64,000 nucleotides of DNA from assembly GCF_008905045.1 (NCBI RefSeq), contig NZ_VWMY01000009.1, positions 55,063-119,062 of the forward strand, written 5' to 3'. The stretch comes from Streptomyces albicerus. Lineage in GTDB: Bacteria > Actinomycetota > Actinomycetes > Streptomycetales > Streptomycetaceae. The notes under the pieces were generated by a model. That model searched no databases, had not been told where the DNA came from, and saw nothing but the letters and a program-made list of their open reading frames with translations. Shown piece after piece: positions 27,389 through 36,751 of this stretch. The translations under genes were made by a program, and so were the position numbers. Position 1 is the first letter of the stretch, and every line of letters begins with the position of its first letter.

Positions 27389-28936
27389 TTAGTGACCTGT
27401 CTCATGGTCTCCGTGCGCAGAGCTACCCGAAAGAGGACCCGCCCGCTGTTCCTTCTCCACAACCACGAACTGCCCCATCATCCCTTCGTCCTCGTGGTAC
27501 AGCAGATGGCAGTGGTACATGTACGGAGTGTCGGGATCGGCCGGGCCGTCGAAGCGGAGCGCCAGCTTCATCGTCGCCCCGTTCGGCAGGAACACCGTGT
27601 CCTTCGGGCCGCGCAGCTCGGGTGGCGGCGGGGCACCGTTCACCTCCAGCACACGGAACTGGACGTCGTGCACGTGGAAGTTGTGCGGCATGCCGTTGGA
27701 GTTGCGCACCGTCCAGGTCTCGGTGGTGCCCCGGGTGGCGGTCTCGTCGACACGGTTCATCGCCATCGGCCGCCCGTTGATACCGGACCGCTTCAGGTCG
27801 AAGTGGCGTCCCCGCGTCGCGTCCTTGCCGTCGGGTATCTCCAACTCGCCCAGCCGGGACGGCAGTCCGGCCGACGGCCGCAGTCGCTCGGCCGCCCGCA
27901 GCTCCAGTACGTCGAAGGAGTCGTCGCCCCCGCCGAAGCGCCGCTGCCACGCGTCCCCGTAGTTGTCCTGCGGGAAGCTGCGCAGCATCGTGCGCTCGCC
28001 CGGCCGCATCCGCACGACGATCTCGGCCCGCTCGCCCGGCGACAGCTGGATCCGCTCCATCGACGCCGGCCGCTCCAGCAGACCTCCGTCCGTACCGATC
28101 AGCGAGAAGGCGCGGCCGTCGGGGAAGCCGAAGGCGTATGTGCGCGCGGTCGATGCGTTGAGCAGTCGCAGCCGTATCAGTTCGTCGGTGACCTCCCGGT
28201 ACGGATTGAGCGTGCCGTTGACCATCGTCCGGTCGCCGAGGAAGCCCACGTTCTGCATGATCTTGCGGCCGTGGTCGAACTTCGCCCCGTCGAAGCGCAC
28301 ATCCTGCACGATCACGGGCAGGTCGTCGACGCCGTACCTCTTCGGCAGGGCAAGGCCGGCCGACCGCTCGTCGTCGAGGATGAACATGCCTGCGAGCCCC
28401 TGCCCCACGTGCCGCTCGGTCTCCCCGTGCGGATGAGGGTGATACCAGAGCGTCGCGGCCGGCTGGTCCACGGTCCAGTGCGGACTCCACTGCGCGCCGG
28501 GCTCGATCATCTGGTGCGGGCCGCCGTCCATGCGCGCGGGCAGATGCATGCCGTGCCAGTGCACGGTCGAGGCCTCGCCCAGCCCGTTCCGTATCCGCAC
28601 ACGGACCTTCTCATCGCGCTCCGCGCGCAGTGTCGGGCCGAGATACGACCCGTTGAAGCCCCAAGTCGGCGTCTTCCGCCCGTCCTTGAACTCCGTCTCG
28701 CCCGCCTGCATGCGCAGGTCGAACACGCGCGTGCCGTCCTTCTCCACGCGGGACTCCGCGAGTGGCGGTATCGCCAGCTCGTTCTGGAACGACGCCTTGC
28801 CGACCGTGCTGACGTCGGCGCCGGTCCACAGCCATGTGAACAGGCCGCCGACCGCCAGCGCCGCGACGGCGACGACCGAGCCGAGAACGATGAGGACGCG
28901 CTTGAAGCGGGACATGCTTCGAGCGTCGTGGATCAT
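27389..28936 (-). CDS. Membrane-anchored multicopper oxidase
   Basis: A 515-residue CotA/bilirubin-oxidase-like protein with an N-terminal membrane helix (about residues 14-36) and three cupredoxin domains outside the membrane. Copper ligands are complete: HWHG, WYHPHPHG, MPHNFHVHDVQF and YHCHLLYHEDEGMM (type 1 His-Cys-His, axial Met). It should oxidise phenols, metals or bilirubin-like compounds while reducing oxygen to water. The C-terminal tail is His-rich (HGDHETGH). ATG 28936 has GAGGG just upstream; ATG 28915 (MSRFKR) is a good alternative. Upstream 140 bp separate it from the MOSC gene. Confidence 0.93.
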   Translation of the reverse strand: MIHDARSMSRFKRVLIVLGSVVAVAALAVGGLFTWLWTGADVSTVGKASFQNELAIPPLAESRVEKDGTRVFDLRMQAGETEFKDGRKTPTWGFNGSYLGPTLRAERDEKVRVRIRNGLGEASTVHWHGMHLPARMDGGPHQMIEPGAQWSPHWTVDQPAATLWYHPHPHGETERHVGQGLAGMFILDDERSAGLALPKRYGVDDLPVIVQDVRFDGAKFDHGRKIMQNVGFLGDRTMVNGTLNPYREVTDELIRLRLLNASTARTYAFGFPDGRAFSLIGTDGGLLERPASMERIQLSPGERAEIVVRMRPGERTMLRSFPQDNYGDAWQRRFGGGDDSFDVLELRAAERLRPSAGLPSRLGELEIPDGKDATRGRHFDLKRSGINGRPMAMNRVDETATRGTTETWTVRNSNGMPHNFHVHDVQFRVLEVNGAPPPPELRGPKDTVFLPNGATMKLALRFDGPADPDTPYMYHCHLLYHEDEGMMGQFVVVEKEQRAGPLSGSSAHGDHETGH

Positions 28937-29076
28937 GCCCTCGCCGGGCATCGGGGACGGCCCCGGATCCACCCCCGATTCAACCCCCGTTCCCCGCCCG
29001 GGTTTCCCCCTACGTGAGCTGTACGAATACCGGTTGAACCGGGCGCACTAGACCGGACGGACGGTGCTCGCCCCGC

Positions 29077-29754
29077 TCACTCCGCACCCCCGCCGTACTT
29101 CGCCACGTACTTCCGCGCCGTTTCCAGCGCATCCGGATGCAGCGCGTCCCCCGCCGCCAACACCTGTGGCAGCAGCCCCCGTTCGGTCGTCACCGCGCGG
29201 AACTGGAGCGCGACCGTCACCTCGTGGTCCGGCCGGTGCACGATCTCGATCGGGTCGCCCGCCCGTATCTCACCGGGCTCGATCACCCGCAGATACGCGC
29301 CGGGCGTCCCCTTCTGGGTGAACCGCCTGACCCACCCTTTCTCACCCATATGGCCCTGGAAGGTGAGACAGGGAATCCTGCCCGAGGTGACCTCGAGAAC
29401 GACCTCGGGCCCGATGCGCCAGCGCTCCCCGATCCTTGCGCCGGACACGTCGAGCCCCTCCGTCGTGAGGTTCTCCCCGAACATCCCACTGGCCAGCGGC
29501 CGCCCCAACTCCCGCTCCCAGTCGTCGAGATCCTCGCGCGCGACGGCGTACACGGCCTGGTGGTCCCCGCCGTGGTGGCGCATCTCGCAGACGGCGTCCC
29601 CGGCGAGACCGCTCGCGCCGACCCCCTTGGGCCCCGGCGCGGCCACCCGCACCGGCCCCTCCACCGGCCGTTTGTCGATCCCGGTCACGCCCTCCGCCTG
29701 GTCCGTGTAGTCGACGGCCTTGGGCCGGCCCAGATTCAGAGACAGAAGCTTCAT
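29077..29754 (-). CDS. MOSC-domain protein (YiiM-like)
   Basis: A 225-residue protein with a MOSC domain. Segments include DAVCEMRHHGGDHQAVYAVA, GMFGENLTTEGLDVSGARIG, the conserved Cys in VTSGRIPCLTFQGHMG and a C-terminal helical tail. MOSC proteins handle sulfur or molybdenum-cofactor chemistry; YiiM-type ones reduce N-hydroxylated compounds. ATG 29754 starts at the typical MKLLSLNLG N-terminus; a longer upstream frame overlaps the divergent LysR promoter. The divergent LysR gene is only 80 bp away, so it may regulate this gene. Confidence 0.88.
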   Translation of the reverse strand: MKLLSLNLGRPKAVDYTDQAEGVTGIDKRPVEGPVRVAAPGPKGVGASGLAGDAVCEMRHHGGDHQAVYAVAREDLDDWERELGRPLASGMFGENLTTEGLDVSGARIGERWRIGPEVVLEVTSGRIPCLTFQGHMGEKGWVRRFTQKGTPGAYLRVIEPGEIRAGDPIEIVHRPDHEVTVALQFRAVTTERGLLPQVLAAGDALHPDALETARKYVAKYGGGAE

Positions 29755-29787
29755 GAGCGGCACGGTAGGCGATATGAGCCAAAGCGT

Positions 29788-29804
29788 CGACGCAATATTC
29801 GTCG
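29788..29804. promoter_or_regulatory. Candidate LysR operator
   Basis: CGACG-CAATATT-CGTCG, a 5-bp inverted repeat around an AT-rich centre, sits midway between the divergent MOSC and LysR genes. TTATGC at 29822-29827, 7 bases before the LysR GTG, looks like a -10 box for a leaderless transcript. Confidence 0.4.
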
Positions 29805-29834
29805 TCGTGTCCAAGATTCGCTTATGCTCGAAGG

Positions 29835-30731
29835 GTGATCGAAGCCCGTCATCTCCGTGTGCTGCGCGCCGTCGCCGCCACCGGCTCCTTCTCGGCGGCG
29901 GGGCGTGAACTGGGCTGCACCCAGCCCGCCGTAAGCCAGCAGATGAAGGCCCTCGAAGCCTCCGTCGGTACGACGCTGCTGATCCGTACGGGCCGCGAGA
30001 TGCGCCTGACGCAGGCCGGCGAGGCCCTCGTGCGTCACGCGGCGGGCATCATCGCCGGGCTCACCGCCGCCGAGGAGGAGGTCGCCGCGATCGCGGGCCT
30101 GCGCGCGGGTCGCGTACGCCTGGTCTCGTTCCCCAGCGGCAGCTCCACGCTCGTACCGACCGCGCTCGCCGCCCTGCGCGCCGCGCACCCGGGCACGCGA
30201 GTCTCCCTGGAGGAAGCCGAACCGCCGCGTTCGGTCGAGATGCTCCGCGAAGGCGACTGCGATGTGACGCTCGCATTCCGGTACGAGGGTGCGGCGGGCG
30301 CCGAGGAGTGGGACGACCTGGTGGTGCGTCCCCTGCTGAAGGACCGGCTCGTCGGTCTGGTCCCCGAAGGGCACCGGCTGGCCCGGGCGCGGGCGGTCGC
30401 CATCGGCGAACTCGCCGACGAGCCGTGGATCGCGGGCTGCCCCCGCTGCCGTGGCCAGCTGATCGAGGTCTGCGAGAGTGCGGGCTTCACTCCCCGCATC
30501 GACTTCGCGACCGACGACTATCCGGCCGTGGTCGGCCTGGTCGGAGCGGGGCTCGGAGTCGCGGTCCTGCCGGAGTTGGCCATCGAGTCCGTACGCCCCA
30601 AGGGAGCGCGCATGGTGACGGTGGAACCCGCGCTGCGGCGGGAGATCGTCGCGCTCACGCTGCCGGACCTGGCACAGGTGCCCGCGGTGGCGGCCACGCT
30701 GGACCAGCTGGCCCGGGCCGCGGCGCGCTGA
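29835..30731 (+). CDS. LysR-family transcriptional regulator
   Basis: A 298-residue regulator. The winged helix-turn-helix is at residues about 3-62 (RHLRVLRAVAATGSFSAAGR, then CTQPAVSQQMKALE). The effector-binding domain spans about 88-295, with FPSGSSTLVPTALAALR and GLGVAVLPELAIE. The GTG start has only a short AAGG next to it and probably belongs to a leaderless mRNA. It is divergent from the MOSC gene, its likely target. The effector is unknown. Confidence 0.92.
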   Translation: MIEARHLRVLRAVAATGSFSAAGRELGCTQPAVSQQMKALEASVGTTLLIRTGREMRLTQAGEALVRHAAGIIAGLTAAEEEVAAIAGLRAGRVRLVSFPSGSSTLVPTALAALRAAHPGTRVSLEEAEPPRSVEMLREGDCDVTLAFRYEGAAGAEEWDDLVVRPLLKDRLVGLVPEGHRLARARAVAIGELADEPWIAGCPRCRGQLIEVCESAGFTPRIDFATDDYPAVVGLVGAGLGVAVLPELAIESVRPKGARMVTVEPALRREIVALTLPDLAQVPAVAATLDQLARAAAR

Positions 30732-30766
30732 GTCGCCCAAAAGACGCTGAGTCACCAGAAAAGTAG

Positions 30767-30786
30767 GGGCACGCGTGCGCGTGCCC
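30767..30786. terminator. Hairpin between convergent LysR and whiD genes
   Basis: GGGCACGC and GCGTGCCC form an 8-bp stem with loop GTGC, between the two stop codons, preceded by an A-rich AGAAAAGTAG stretch. It could serve either direction. Confidence 0.6.
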
Positions 30787-30804
30787 GTCTGCAGAAACGT
30801 TCCT

Positions 30805-31128
30805 TCAATTGTGCGGCGGAGGGGCACCGCTCGCCGCCGATACCAGGCGGTTGCGTGCCCGTCCCATGAGTTCCTCGCGCTCGTCCTCGGTCAGCCCGCC
30901 CCACACGCCGTACGGCTCGCGCACCGCCAGGGCGTGCGCCGCGCACTCCGCGCGTACCGGGCACCTCATGCAGACCTCTTTGGCCGAGTTCTCACGAGCG
31001 CTCCGTGCCGCACCGCGCTCGCCCTCAGGGTGGAAGAAGAGCGAGCTGTCGACCCCGCGGCAGGCCGCGAGGAGCTGCCAGTCCCACAGATCCGCGTTCG
31101 GTCCGGGAAGGCGGGAGAAATCTGCCAT
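30805..31128 (-). CDS. whiD: WhiB-family iron-sulfur regulator WhiD
   Basis: A 107-residue WhiB-like protein. The four cluster ligands are Cys23, Cys53, Cys56 and Cys62 (CMRCPVRAEC), the same numbering as in S. coelicolor WhiD. The motif GVWGGLTEDERE and the basic tail (RARNRL) follow. WhiD binds an oxygen- and NO-sensitive [4Fe-4S] cluster, interacts with the principal sigma factor and is needed for late spore maturation. GGGG lies before the ATG. It is divergent from bldM across a 380-bp regulatory region, as in other streptomycetes. Confidence 0.95.
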   Translation of the reverse strand: MADFSRLPGPNADLWDWQLLAACRGVDSSLFFHPEGERGAARSARENSAKEVCMRCPVRAECAAHALAVREPYGVWGGLTEDEREELMGRARNRLVSAASGAPPPHN

Positions 31129-31171
31129 TGCGTTGTCCCCTTGTAGCCGTTCTGGGCGGTTACGTGCCCAT

Positions 31172-31189
31172 GATCGTACATCTACGATC
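31172..31189. promoter_or_regulatory. 18-bp palindrome, candidate operator
   Basis: GATCGTA-CATC-TACGATC is a perfect 7-bp inverted repeat with a 4-base centre, 44 bp before the whiD start. The binding protein is not identified. Confidence 0.5.
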
Positions 31190-31357
31190 TAAGGAGATGA
31201 AAATATGACTCATTGCGAATCTAGCCTCAGATGCTAGGAAATGGGAAGAAAAGAGGCTAAATGGGGCATGGCTTGTGATGAAACCTTGAGGGTCCGTTGC
31301 GGGCATCTGCACCGTGTCCGCGCCCTCACGTAGAGTGCCGAACGTGGCTCACCGCCC

Positions 31358-31385
31358 CGTAACTCTTTCGGGTGACCGTCGTTGA
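31358..31385 (+). promoter_or_regulatory. bldM promoter recognised by sigma-BldN
   Basis: CGTAAC (31358-31363) and CGTTGA (31380-31385) with a 16-base spacer match the known sigma-BldN consensus exactly. The predicted start lies about 115 bases before the bldM ATG, as for bldMp1 in S. coelicolor. Confidence 0.9.
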
Positions 31386-31508
31386 GAAGGCGGAGGCGGT
31401 TGAAAGAACAAGCGCTCGGGCAAGCGTCCGAGAGCGTCGACCGCACAGGTGACGATTCGTACCAGCCTGGAGGCTCAAGGTGACGCGCATCAGCTGCGGA
31501 GGGCGGCC

Positions 31509-32120
31509 ATGACATCCGTCCTCGTCTGCGACGACTCCCCGCTTGCCCGAGAGGCGCTCCGCCGCGCGGTGGCGACCGTGCCCGGCGTAGAGCGCGTGAC
31601 CACGGCGGCCAACGGCGAGGAAGTCCTCCGCCGCTGGGGCGCCGACCGTTCGGACCTGATTCTGATGGACGTACGCATGCCCGGTCTGGGCGGCGTGGAG
31701 ACGGTCCGGCGGCTGCTGTCCGCCGACCCCGGTGCGCGCATCATCATGCTCACCGTCGCCGAGGACCTGGACGGTGTCGCGCTCGCGGTCGCCGCCGGTG
31801 CCCGTGGCTATCTCCACAAGGACGCCTCCCGCGCGGAGCTGCGTGCGACCGTCACCCAGGCTCTCGCCGACCCGACCTGGCGGCTCGCGCCGCGCAGACT
31901 GCGGTCGGCCGAGATGGGCGCCGCGCCGACGCTCACCGCGCGTGAGATCCAGGTCCTGGAGGGCATGAGCCACGGCCGGTCGAACGCGGAGATCGGCCGT
32001 GAGCTGTTCCTCTCCGAGGACACCGTCAAGACGCACGCCCGGCGGCTCTTCAAAAAACTCGGCGCCTCGGACCGCGCGCACGCGGTGGCGCTCGGGTTCC
32101 GATGGGGCCTGGTCCGCTAG
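31509..32120 (+). CDS. bldM: Developmental response regulator BldM
   Basis: A 203-residue FixJ/NarL-type regulator. The receiver has Asp8-Asp9, Asp54 (ILMDVRMPG) and Lys104. The LuxR-type helix-turn-helix at about 140-200 shows LTAREIQVLEGMSHGRSNAE and EDTVKTHARRLFKKLGASDR. BldM is an orphan regulator required for aerial hyphae; alone and with WhiI it controls two sets of sporulation genes. In S. coelicolor the phosphorylation site is known to be dispensable. ATG 31509 follows GGAGGG. Its expression depends on sigma-BldN, and the matching promoter is visible upstream. Confidence 0.96.
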   Translation: MTSVLVCDDSPLAREALRRAVATVPGVERVTTAANGEEVLRRWGADRSDLILMDVRMPGLGGVETVRRLLSADPGARIIMLTVAEDLDGVALAVAAGARGYLHKDASRAELRATVTQALADPTWRLAPRRLRSAEMGAAPTLTAREIQVLEGMSHGRSNAEIGRELFLSEDTVKTHARRLFKKLGASDRAHAVALGFRWGLVR

Positions 32121-32302
32121 GTGAACTGCCGCGGGGGGTACGGGTGTCCCCGCCCGCTGCACGGCGGGTGGGGCCGGGCCCGACGGGGGATCGAAATCGG
32201 CCGTTCGGGCGCCCGATCCCCGTTTCCCGGCGGATGCCGCATCCTTGAGGTGTGGAGTTCCTCGGGAACGAGTCGGTCGAGCGGGAGGGGAGGGCGCAGG
32301 AG

Positions 32303-32980
32303 ATGAGTTCCGGCGCACCTGCTCATAACGCTTCGGTGCACAACATTGGACGCGGTGCCACGGATCAGACGACGCCAAGGCACCATGGACCGATGCGCGA
32401 CGACGAGGCGGCTAATGCCCAAGGGGCGGTTGGTGCGCTCGTTCATCGTGCTGTCGAGGGCGACGAGCAGGCCACGCACGACCTCCTCGCCCATGTCCAT
32501 CCGCTCGCGATCCGCTACTGCCGTACGCGTCTGTCCCGACTTCCGGGTGACGCACGGCACTTCGTGGAGGACCTCGCGCAGGAGGTCTGTGTCGCGGTGC
32601 TTCTCGCACTGCCTCGCTACAAGGACACGGGTCGCCCCTTCGAAGCCTTCGTCTTCGCCATCGCCGCGCACAAGGTCGCCGATCTGCAGCGCGCCGCGAT
32701 GCGCCATCCCGGCTCGACGGCCGTGCCGTCGGACGAGATGCCCGAGCGGCCGGACGACTCGCTCGGCCCCGAGGAGCGCGCTCTCCTCAGCAGTGACGCC
32801 GAGTGGGCAAAGAAGCTCCTGGCCAACCTCCCCGAGAACCAGCGGGAGCTGCTCCTGCTGAGGATCGCCGTGGGCCTCACGGCCGAGGAGACGGGCCAGA
32901 TGCTGGGAATGTCACCGGGCGCGGTCCGGGTGGCCCAACACCGGGCCCTGAGCCGCCTGCGGGCACTGGCGGAGCAGTAG
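32303..32980 (+). CDS. shbA: ECF sigma factor, SigD/ShbA type
   Basis: A 225-residue sigma factor. Region 2 shows [22 protein letters not shown] sequence with [20 protein letters not shown]. Region 4 shows [27 protein letters not shown] followed by [20 protein letters not shown]. Its position between bldM and guaB matches sigD of mycobacteria and ShbA of S. griseus, which drives transcription of the principal sigma gene hrdB. ATG 32303 follows GGAGGG at 9 bases and AGGAG directly; ATG 32393 ([11 protein letters not shown]) is a shorter alternative starting nearer region 2. The first 50 residues are not conserved sigma sequence. The symbol depends on synteny as well as sequence. Confidence 0.85.
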   Translation: MSSGAPAHNASVHNIGRGATDQTTPRHHGPMRDDEAANAQGAVGALVHRAVEGDEQATHDLLAHVHPLAIRYCRTRLSRLPGDARHFVEDLAQEVCVAVLLALPRYKDTGRPFEAFVFAIAAHKVADLQRAAMRHPGSTAVPSDEMPERPDDSLGPEERALLSSDAEWAKKLLANLPENQRELLLLRIAVGLTAEETGQMLGMSPGAVRVAQHRALSRLRALAEQ

Positions 32981-34830
<1,850 letters not shown>

Positions 34831-34897
34831 CCGTAAACGATGTCCCCAGGGCTGTGAACAGTCGTAAATGACATCCACGCGCGCGTGAAGCACGTCC

Positions 34898-34930
34898 AAG
34901 GGCGGTCCCGGAGCCTCCGGGACCGCCCTT
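34898..34930 (+). terminator. guaB terminator
   Basis: A perfect 15-bp stem (34898-34912 with 34916-34930) with a 3-base loop, 68 bp after the guaB stop. It separates guaB from guaB3. Confidence 0.85.
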
Positions 34931-34987
34931 GTCGTGGGCGTCGGGGATACTGGAAGGCGCAGAAGCGAAGAGGGAAAGGCCACACAC

Positions 34988-36112
34988 GTGACTGAGATCG
35001 AGATCGGGCGCGGCAAGCGCGGCCGCCGGGCGTATGCCTTCGACGACATCGCCGTCGTCCCGAGCCGCCGTACGCGAGACCCGAAGGAGGTCTCGATCGC
35101 CTGGCAGATCGATGCCTACCGCTTCGAGCTGCCCTTCCTGGCCGCTCCCATGGACTCGGTGGTCTCCCCGCAGACCGCCATCCGCATCGGGGAGCTCGGC
35201 GGCCTCGGCGTCCTGAACCTCGAAGGCCTGTGGACGAGGTACGAGGACCCGCAGCCGCTCCTCGACGAGATCGCGGAGCTGGACGCGGACACCGCGACCC
35301 GCCGCCTCCAGGAGATCTACACGGCTCCCATCAAGGAGGAGCTGATCGGGCAGCGCATCAAGGAGGTGCGCGACTCGGGCGTGGTCACCGCGGCCGCGCT
35401 CTCCCCGCAGCGCACCGCCCAGTTCTCCAAGGCCGTCGTGGACGCGGGCGTCGACATCTTCGTCATCCGCGGTACGACGGTGTCGGCCGAGCACGTCTCC
35501 GGCGCCTCCGAGCCGCTGAACCTGAAGCAGTTCATCTACGAGCTCGACGTCCCCGTGATCGTCGGCGGCTGCGCCACGTACACGGCGGCCCTGCACCTGA
35601 TGCGTACGGGCGCGGCCGGTGTCCTCGTCGGCTTCGGCGGCGGCGCCGCGCACACCACGCGCAACGTGCTGGGCATCCAGGTCCCGATGGCCACCGCGGT
35701 CGCCGACGTGGCCGCCGCCCGCCGCGACTACATGGACGAGTCCGGCGGCCGGTATGTACACGTCATCGCGGACGGCGGTGTCGGCTGGTCCGGTGACCTC
35801 CCCAAGGCCATCGCCTGCGGCGCCGACGCCGTGATGATGGGCTCCCCGCTCGCGCGCGCCACCGACGCGCCCGGCAGGGGCCACCACTGGGGCATGGAGG
35901 CCGTCAACGACGAGCTGCCGCGCGGCAAGAAGGTCGACCTCGGCACGGTCGGCACCATCGAGGAGGTCCTGGCCGGTCCCTCGCACACGCCTGACGGTTC
36001 GATGAACTTCTTCGGCGCGCTGCGGCGGGCCATGGCCACGACCGGGTACAGCGAGCTGAAGGAGTTCCAGCGGGTCGAGGTGACGGTGGCGGATTCGCAG
36101 CACAAGCGGTGA
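34988..36112 (+). CDS. guaB3: GuaB3-family IMP dehydrogenase-related protein
   Basis: A 374-residue protein with the IMPDH/GMP-reductase barrel but no CBS domains. It begins IEIGRGKRGRRAYAFDDI, typical of actinobacterial GuaB3. Where GuaB has the catalytic SICTTR loop, this protein has GGGAAHTTRNVLG, so the usual nucleophilic Cys is absent. Its activity in actinobacteria is not settled; cyanobacterial GuaB3 proteins have been reported as GMP reductases. GTG 34988 lies after GGGAAAGG. The guaB-guaB3 order is conserved in mycobacteria. Confidence 0.92.
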   Translation: MTEIEIGRGKRGRRAYAFDDIAVVPSRRTRDPKEVSIAWQIDAYRFELPFLAAPMDSVVSPQTAIRIGELGGLGVLNLEGLWTRYEDPQPLLDEIAELDADTATRRLQEIYTAPIKEELIGQRIKEVRDSGVVTAAALSPQRTAQFSKAVVDAGVDIFVIRGTTVSAEHVSGASEPLNLKQFIYELDVPVIVGGCATYTAALHLMRTGAAGVLVGFGGGAAHTTRNVLGIQVPMATAVADVAAARRDYMDESGGRYVHVIADGGVGWSGDLPKAIACGADAVMMGSPLARATDAPGRGHHWGMEAVNDELPRGKKVDLGTVGTIEEVLAGPSHTPDGSMNFFGALRRAMATTGYSELKEFQRVEVTVADSQHKR

Positions 36113-36145
36113 CGTGACGCTGCGCTTGGCTTGAGCCTGACTTGA

Positions 36146-36191
36146 CGAAGGGGCCCGGGCACTCACTTACGTGGGTGGCCGGGCCCCTTCG
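36146..36191 (+). terminator. guaB3 terminator
   Basis: A 13-bp GC-rich stem (36146-36158 with 36179-36191) and 20-base loop, 34 bp after the guaB3 stop. Confidence 0.75.
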
Positions 36192-36263
36192 CGTGTCCAA
36201 GTGGCCCTGGTGGGGCGCGTTTTGCGGCAGGGGGCGCACGGTTGCGTTCGGGGCGAATGCGCG

Positions 36264-36291
36264 CTGGACGGCCGTGTCGAGGCGATAGCGT
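36264..36291 (+). promoter_or_regulatory. Candidate promoter of the structured small-ORF transcript
   Basis: CTGGAC (36264-36269) and TAGCGT (36286-36291) with 16 bases between resemble a vegetative promoter. A start near 36298 would coincide with the beginning of the first hairpin of the structured region. Confidence 0.35.
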
Positions 36292-36426
36292 CCGTGTTCG
36301 GCGCCCCAGTTGTCTGGGGCGCCCCCTTCCAAGGAGAACGTTCCGGACCCCGGCCCTCGGGGCCCGGCCCGAATTCCAACGAGCCGCCTACCGGGCCTCT
36401 GGGTGGCGTCGTGGAAGGGGGCGCCT

Positions 36427-36522
36427 ATGGGCCGCCACCGCAAGCCCACCCGCTGGGACCGGATCCGTCTGTGGATGGTGAAGTGCCAGAGGAGGTGGAT
36501 CTTGCGGATTTTCGGATGGTGA
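36427..36522 (+). CDS. 31-residue Arg/Trp-rich peptide, unknown
   Basis: A short ORF, ATG 36427 to TGA 36520-36522, preceded by AAGGGGG at about 6 bases, one of the better ribosome sites in the window. The peptide is strongly basic and rich in Trp (MGRHRKPTRWD at the start, RIFGW at the end), amphipathic-looking, with no signal peptide and one Cys. Its ribosome site lies in a perfect 14-bp pairing with upstream sequence. A homologous peptide end (RRRRIFGW) occurs in the second repeat unit. The two differ by conservative changes (Leu/Ile, Lys/Arg) and an in-frame 9-base indel, which favours real coding. Function unknown; a toxin, antimicrobial-like or leader peptide are possibilities. Confidence 0.45.
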   Translation: MGRHRKPTRWDRIRLWMVKCQRRWILRIFGW

Positions 36523-36569
36523 GCGGCCACCCCTACGTCAACTAGGGGTGGACACTCTGTGAACCATCC
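36514..36569 (+). repeat. Hairpin element of unit R1
   Basis: Outer stem GGATGGT/ACCATCC (36514-36520, 36563-36569) encloses an inner stem CCACCCCT/AGGGGTGG (36527-36534, 36544-36551) with a nine-base loop. The micro-ORF stop lies in the outer stem. The frame ATG 36516 to TAG 36545 reads MVSGHPYVN and overlaps the stop as ATGGTGA. Confidence 0.7.
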
Positions 36570-36675
36570 AGGAGCCTGCCGCAGTGCCATCTGCGGTGGG
36601 CTCCACCTTTTCGTACGGTACCGGATCCGCATTCGGGCGGCACGGCACCGTAGGAGGCGGATCTTCGGATGGTGA
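36559..36675 (+). CDS. Possible second Arg-rich micro-ORF (paralogue in unit R2)
   Basis: Frame GTG 36559 to TGA 36673-36675 would give 38 residues ending RIRAARHRRRRIFGW. It lines up in frame with the C-terminal half of the peptide at 36427-36522 (shared RIR, RR and IFGW). The start is uncertain: the GTG lies in unit R1 after AGGGG at 10 bases, and the frame runs through the R1 terminator hairpin. It may instead be a decayed or untranslated copy. Confidence 0.25.
   Translation: MNHPGACRSAICGGLHLFVRYRIRIRAARHRRRRIFGW
36571..36611 (+). terminator. Terminator of unit R1
   Basis: A 14-bp stem with two G-U pairs (36571-36584 with 36591-36604), 6-base loop, followed by ACCTTTT. The T-run exists only on the plus strand, which orients the whole unit. 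Confidence 0.75.
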
Positions 36676-36722
36676 GCGGCCGCCCCTATACACAGTAGGG
36701 GCGGACTCTCCATTCACCATCC
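36667..36722 (+). repeat. Hairpin element of unit R2
   Basis: Outer stem GGATGGTG/CACCATCC and inner stem CCGCCCCT/AGGGGCGG (36680-36687, 36697-36704), nine-base loop. Compared with R1 the third inner pair changes from A-T to G-C on both sides, a compensatory change. Frame ATG 36669 to TAG 36698 reads MVSGRPYTQ, with AGGAGG 11 bases upstream. Confidence 0.7.
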
Positions 36723-36723
36723 A

Positions 36724-36751
36724 GGATCCCGCCGCCGGGTCGGCGGGATCC
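36724..36751 (+). terminator. Terminator of unit R2
   Basis: A perfect 11-bp stem GGATCCCGCCG/CGGCGGGATCC with a 6-base loop, at the same relative place as the R1 terminator. Confidence 0.7.

Larger units (their letters stand above)
31129..31508. other. whiD-bldM intergenic regulatory region
   Basis: 380 bp, notably AT-richer between 31170 and 31270. It holds an 18-bp palindrome (31172-31189), a weaker CTAGC/GCTAG inverted repeat (31221-31237) and the bldM sigma-BldN promoter (31358-31385). No gene seen. Both flanking genes are known developmental targets of several regulators. Confidence 0.8.

Noticed and set aside
35904..36713. 269-codon minus-strand frame over the guaB3 end and structured region
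   Set aside because: Shadow of guaB3 plus repeat sequence. The T-run of the R1 terminator and the ribosome site both point to the plus strand.
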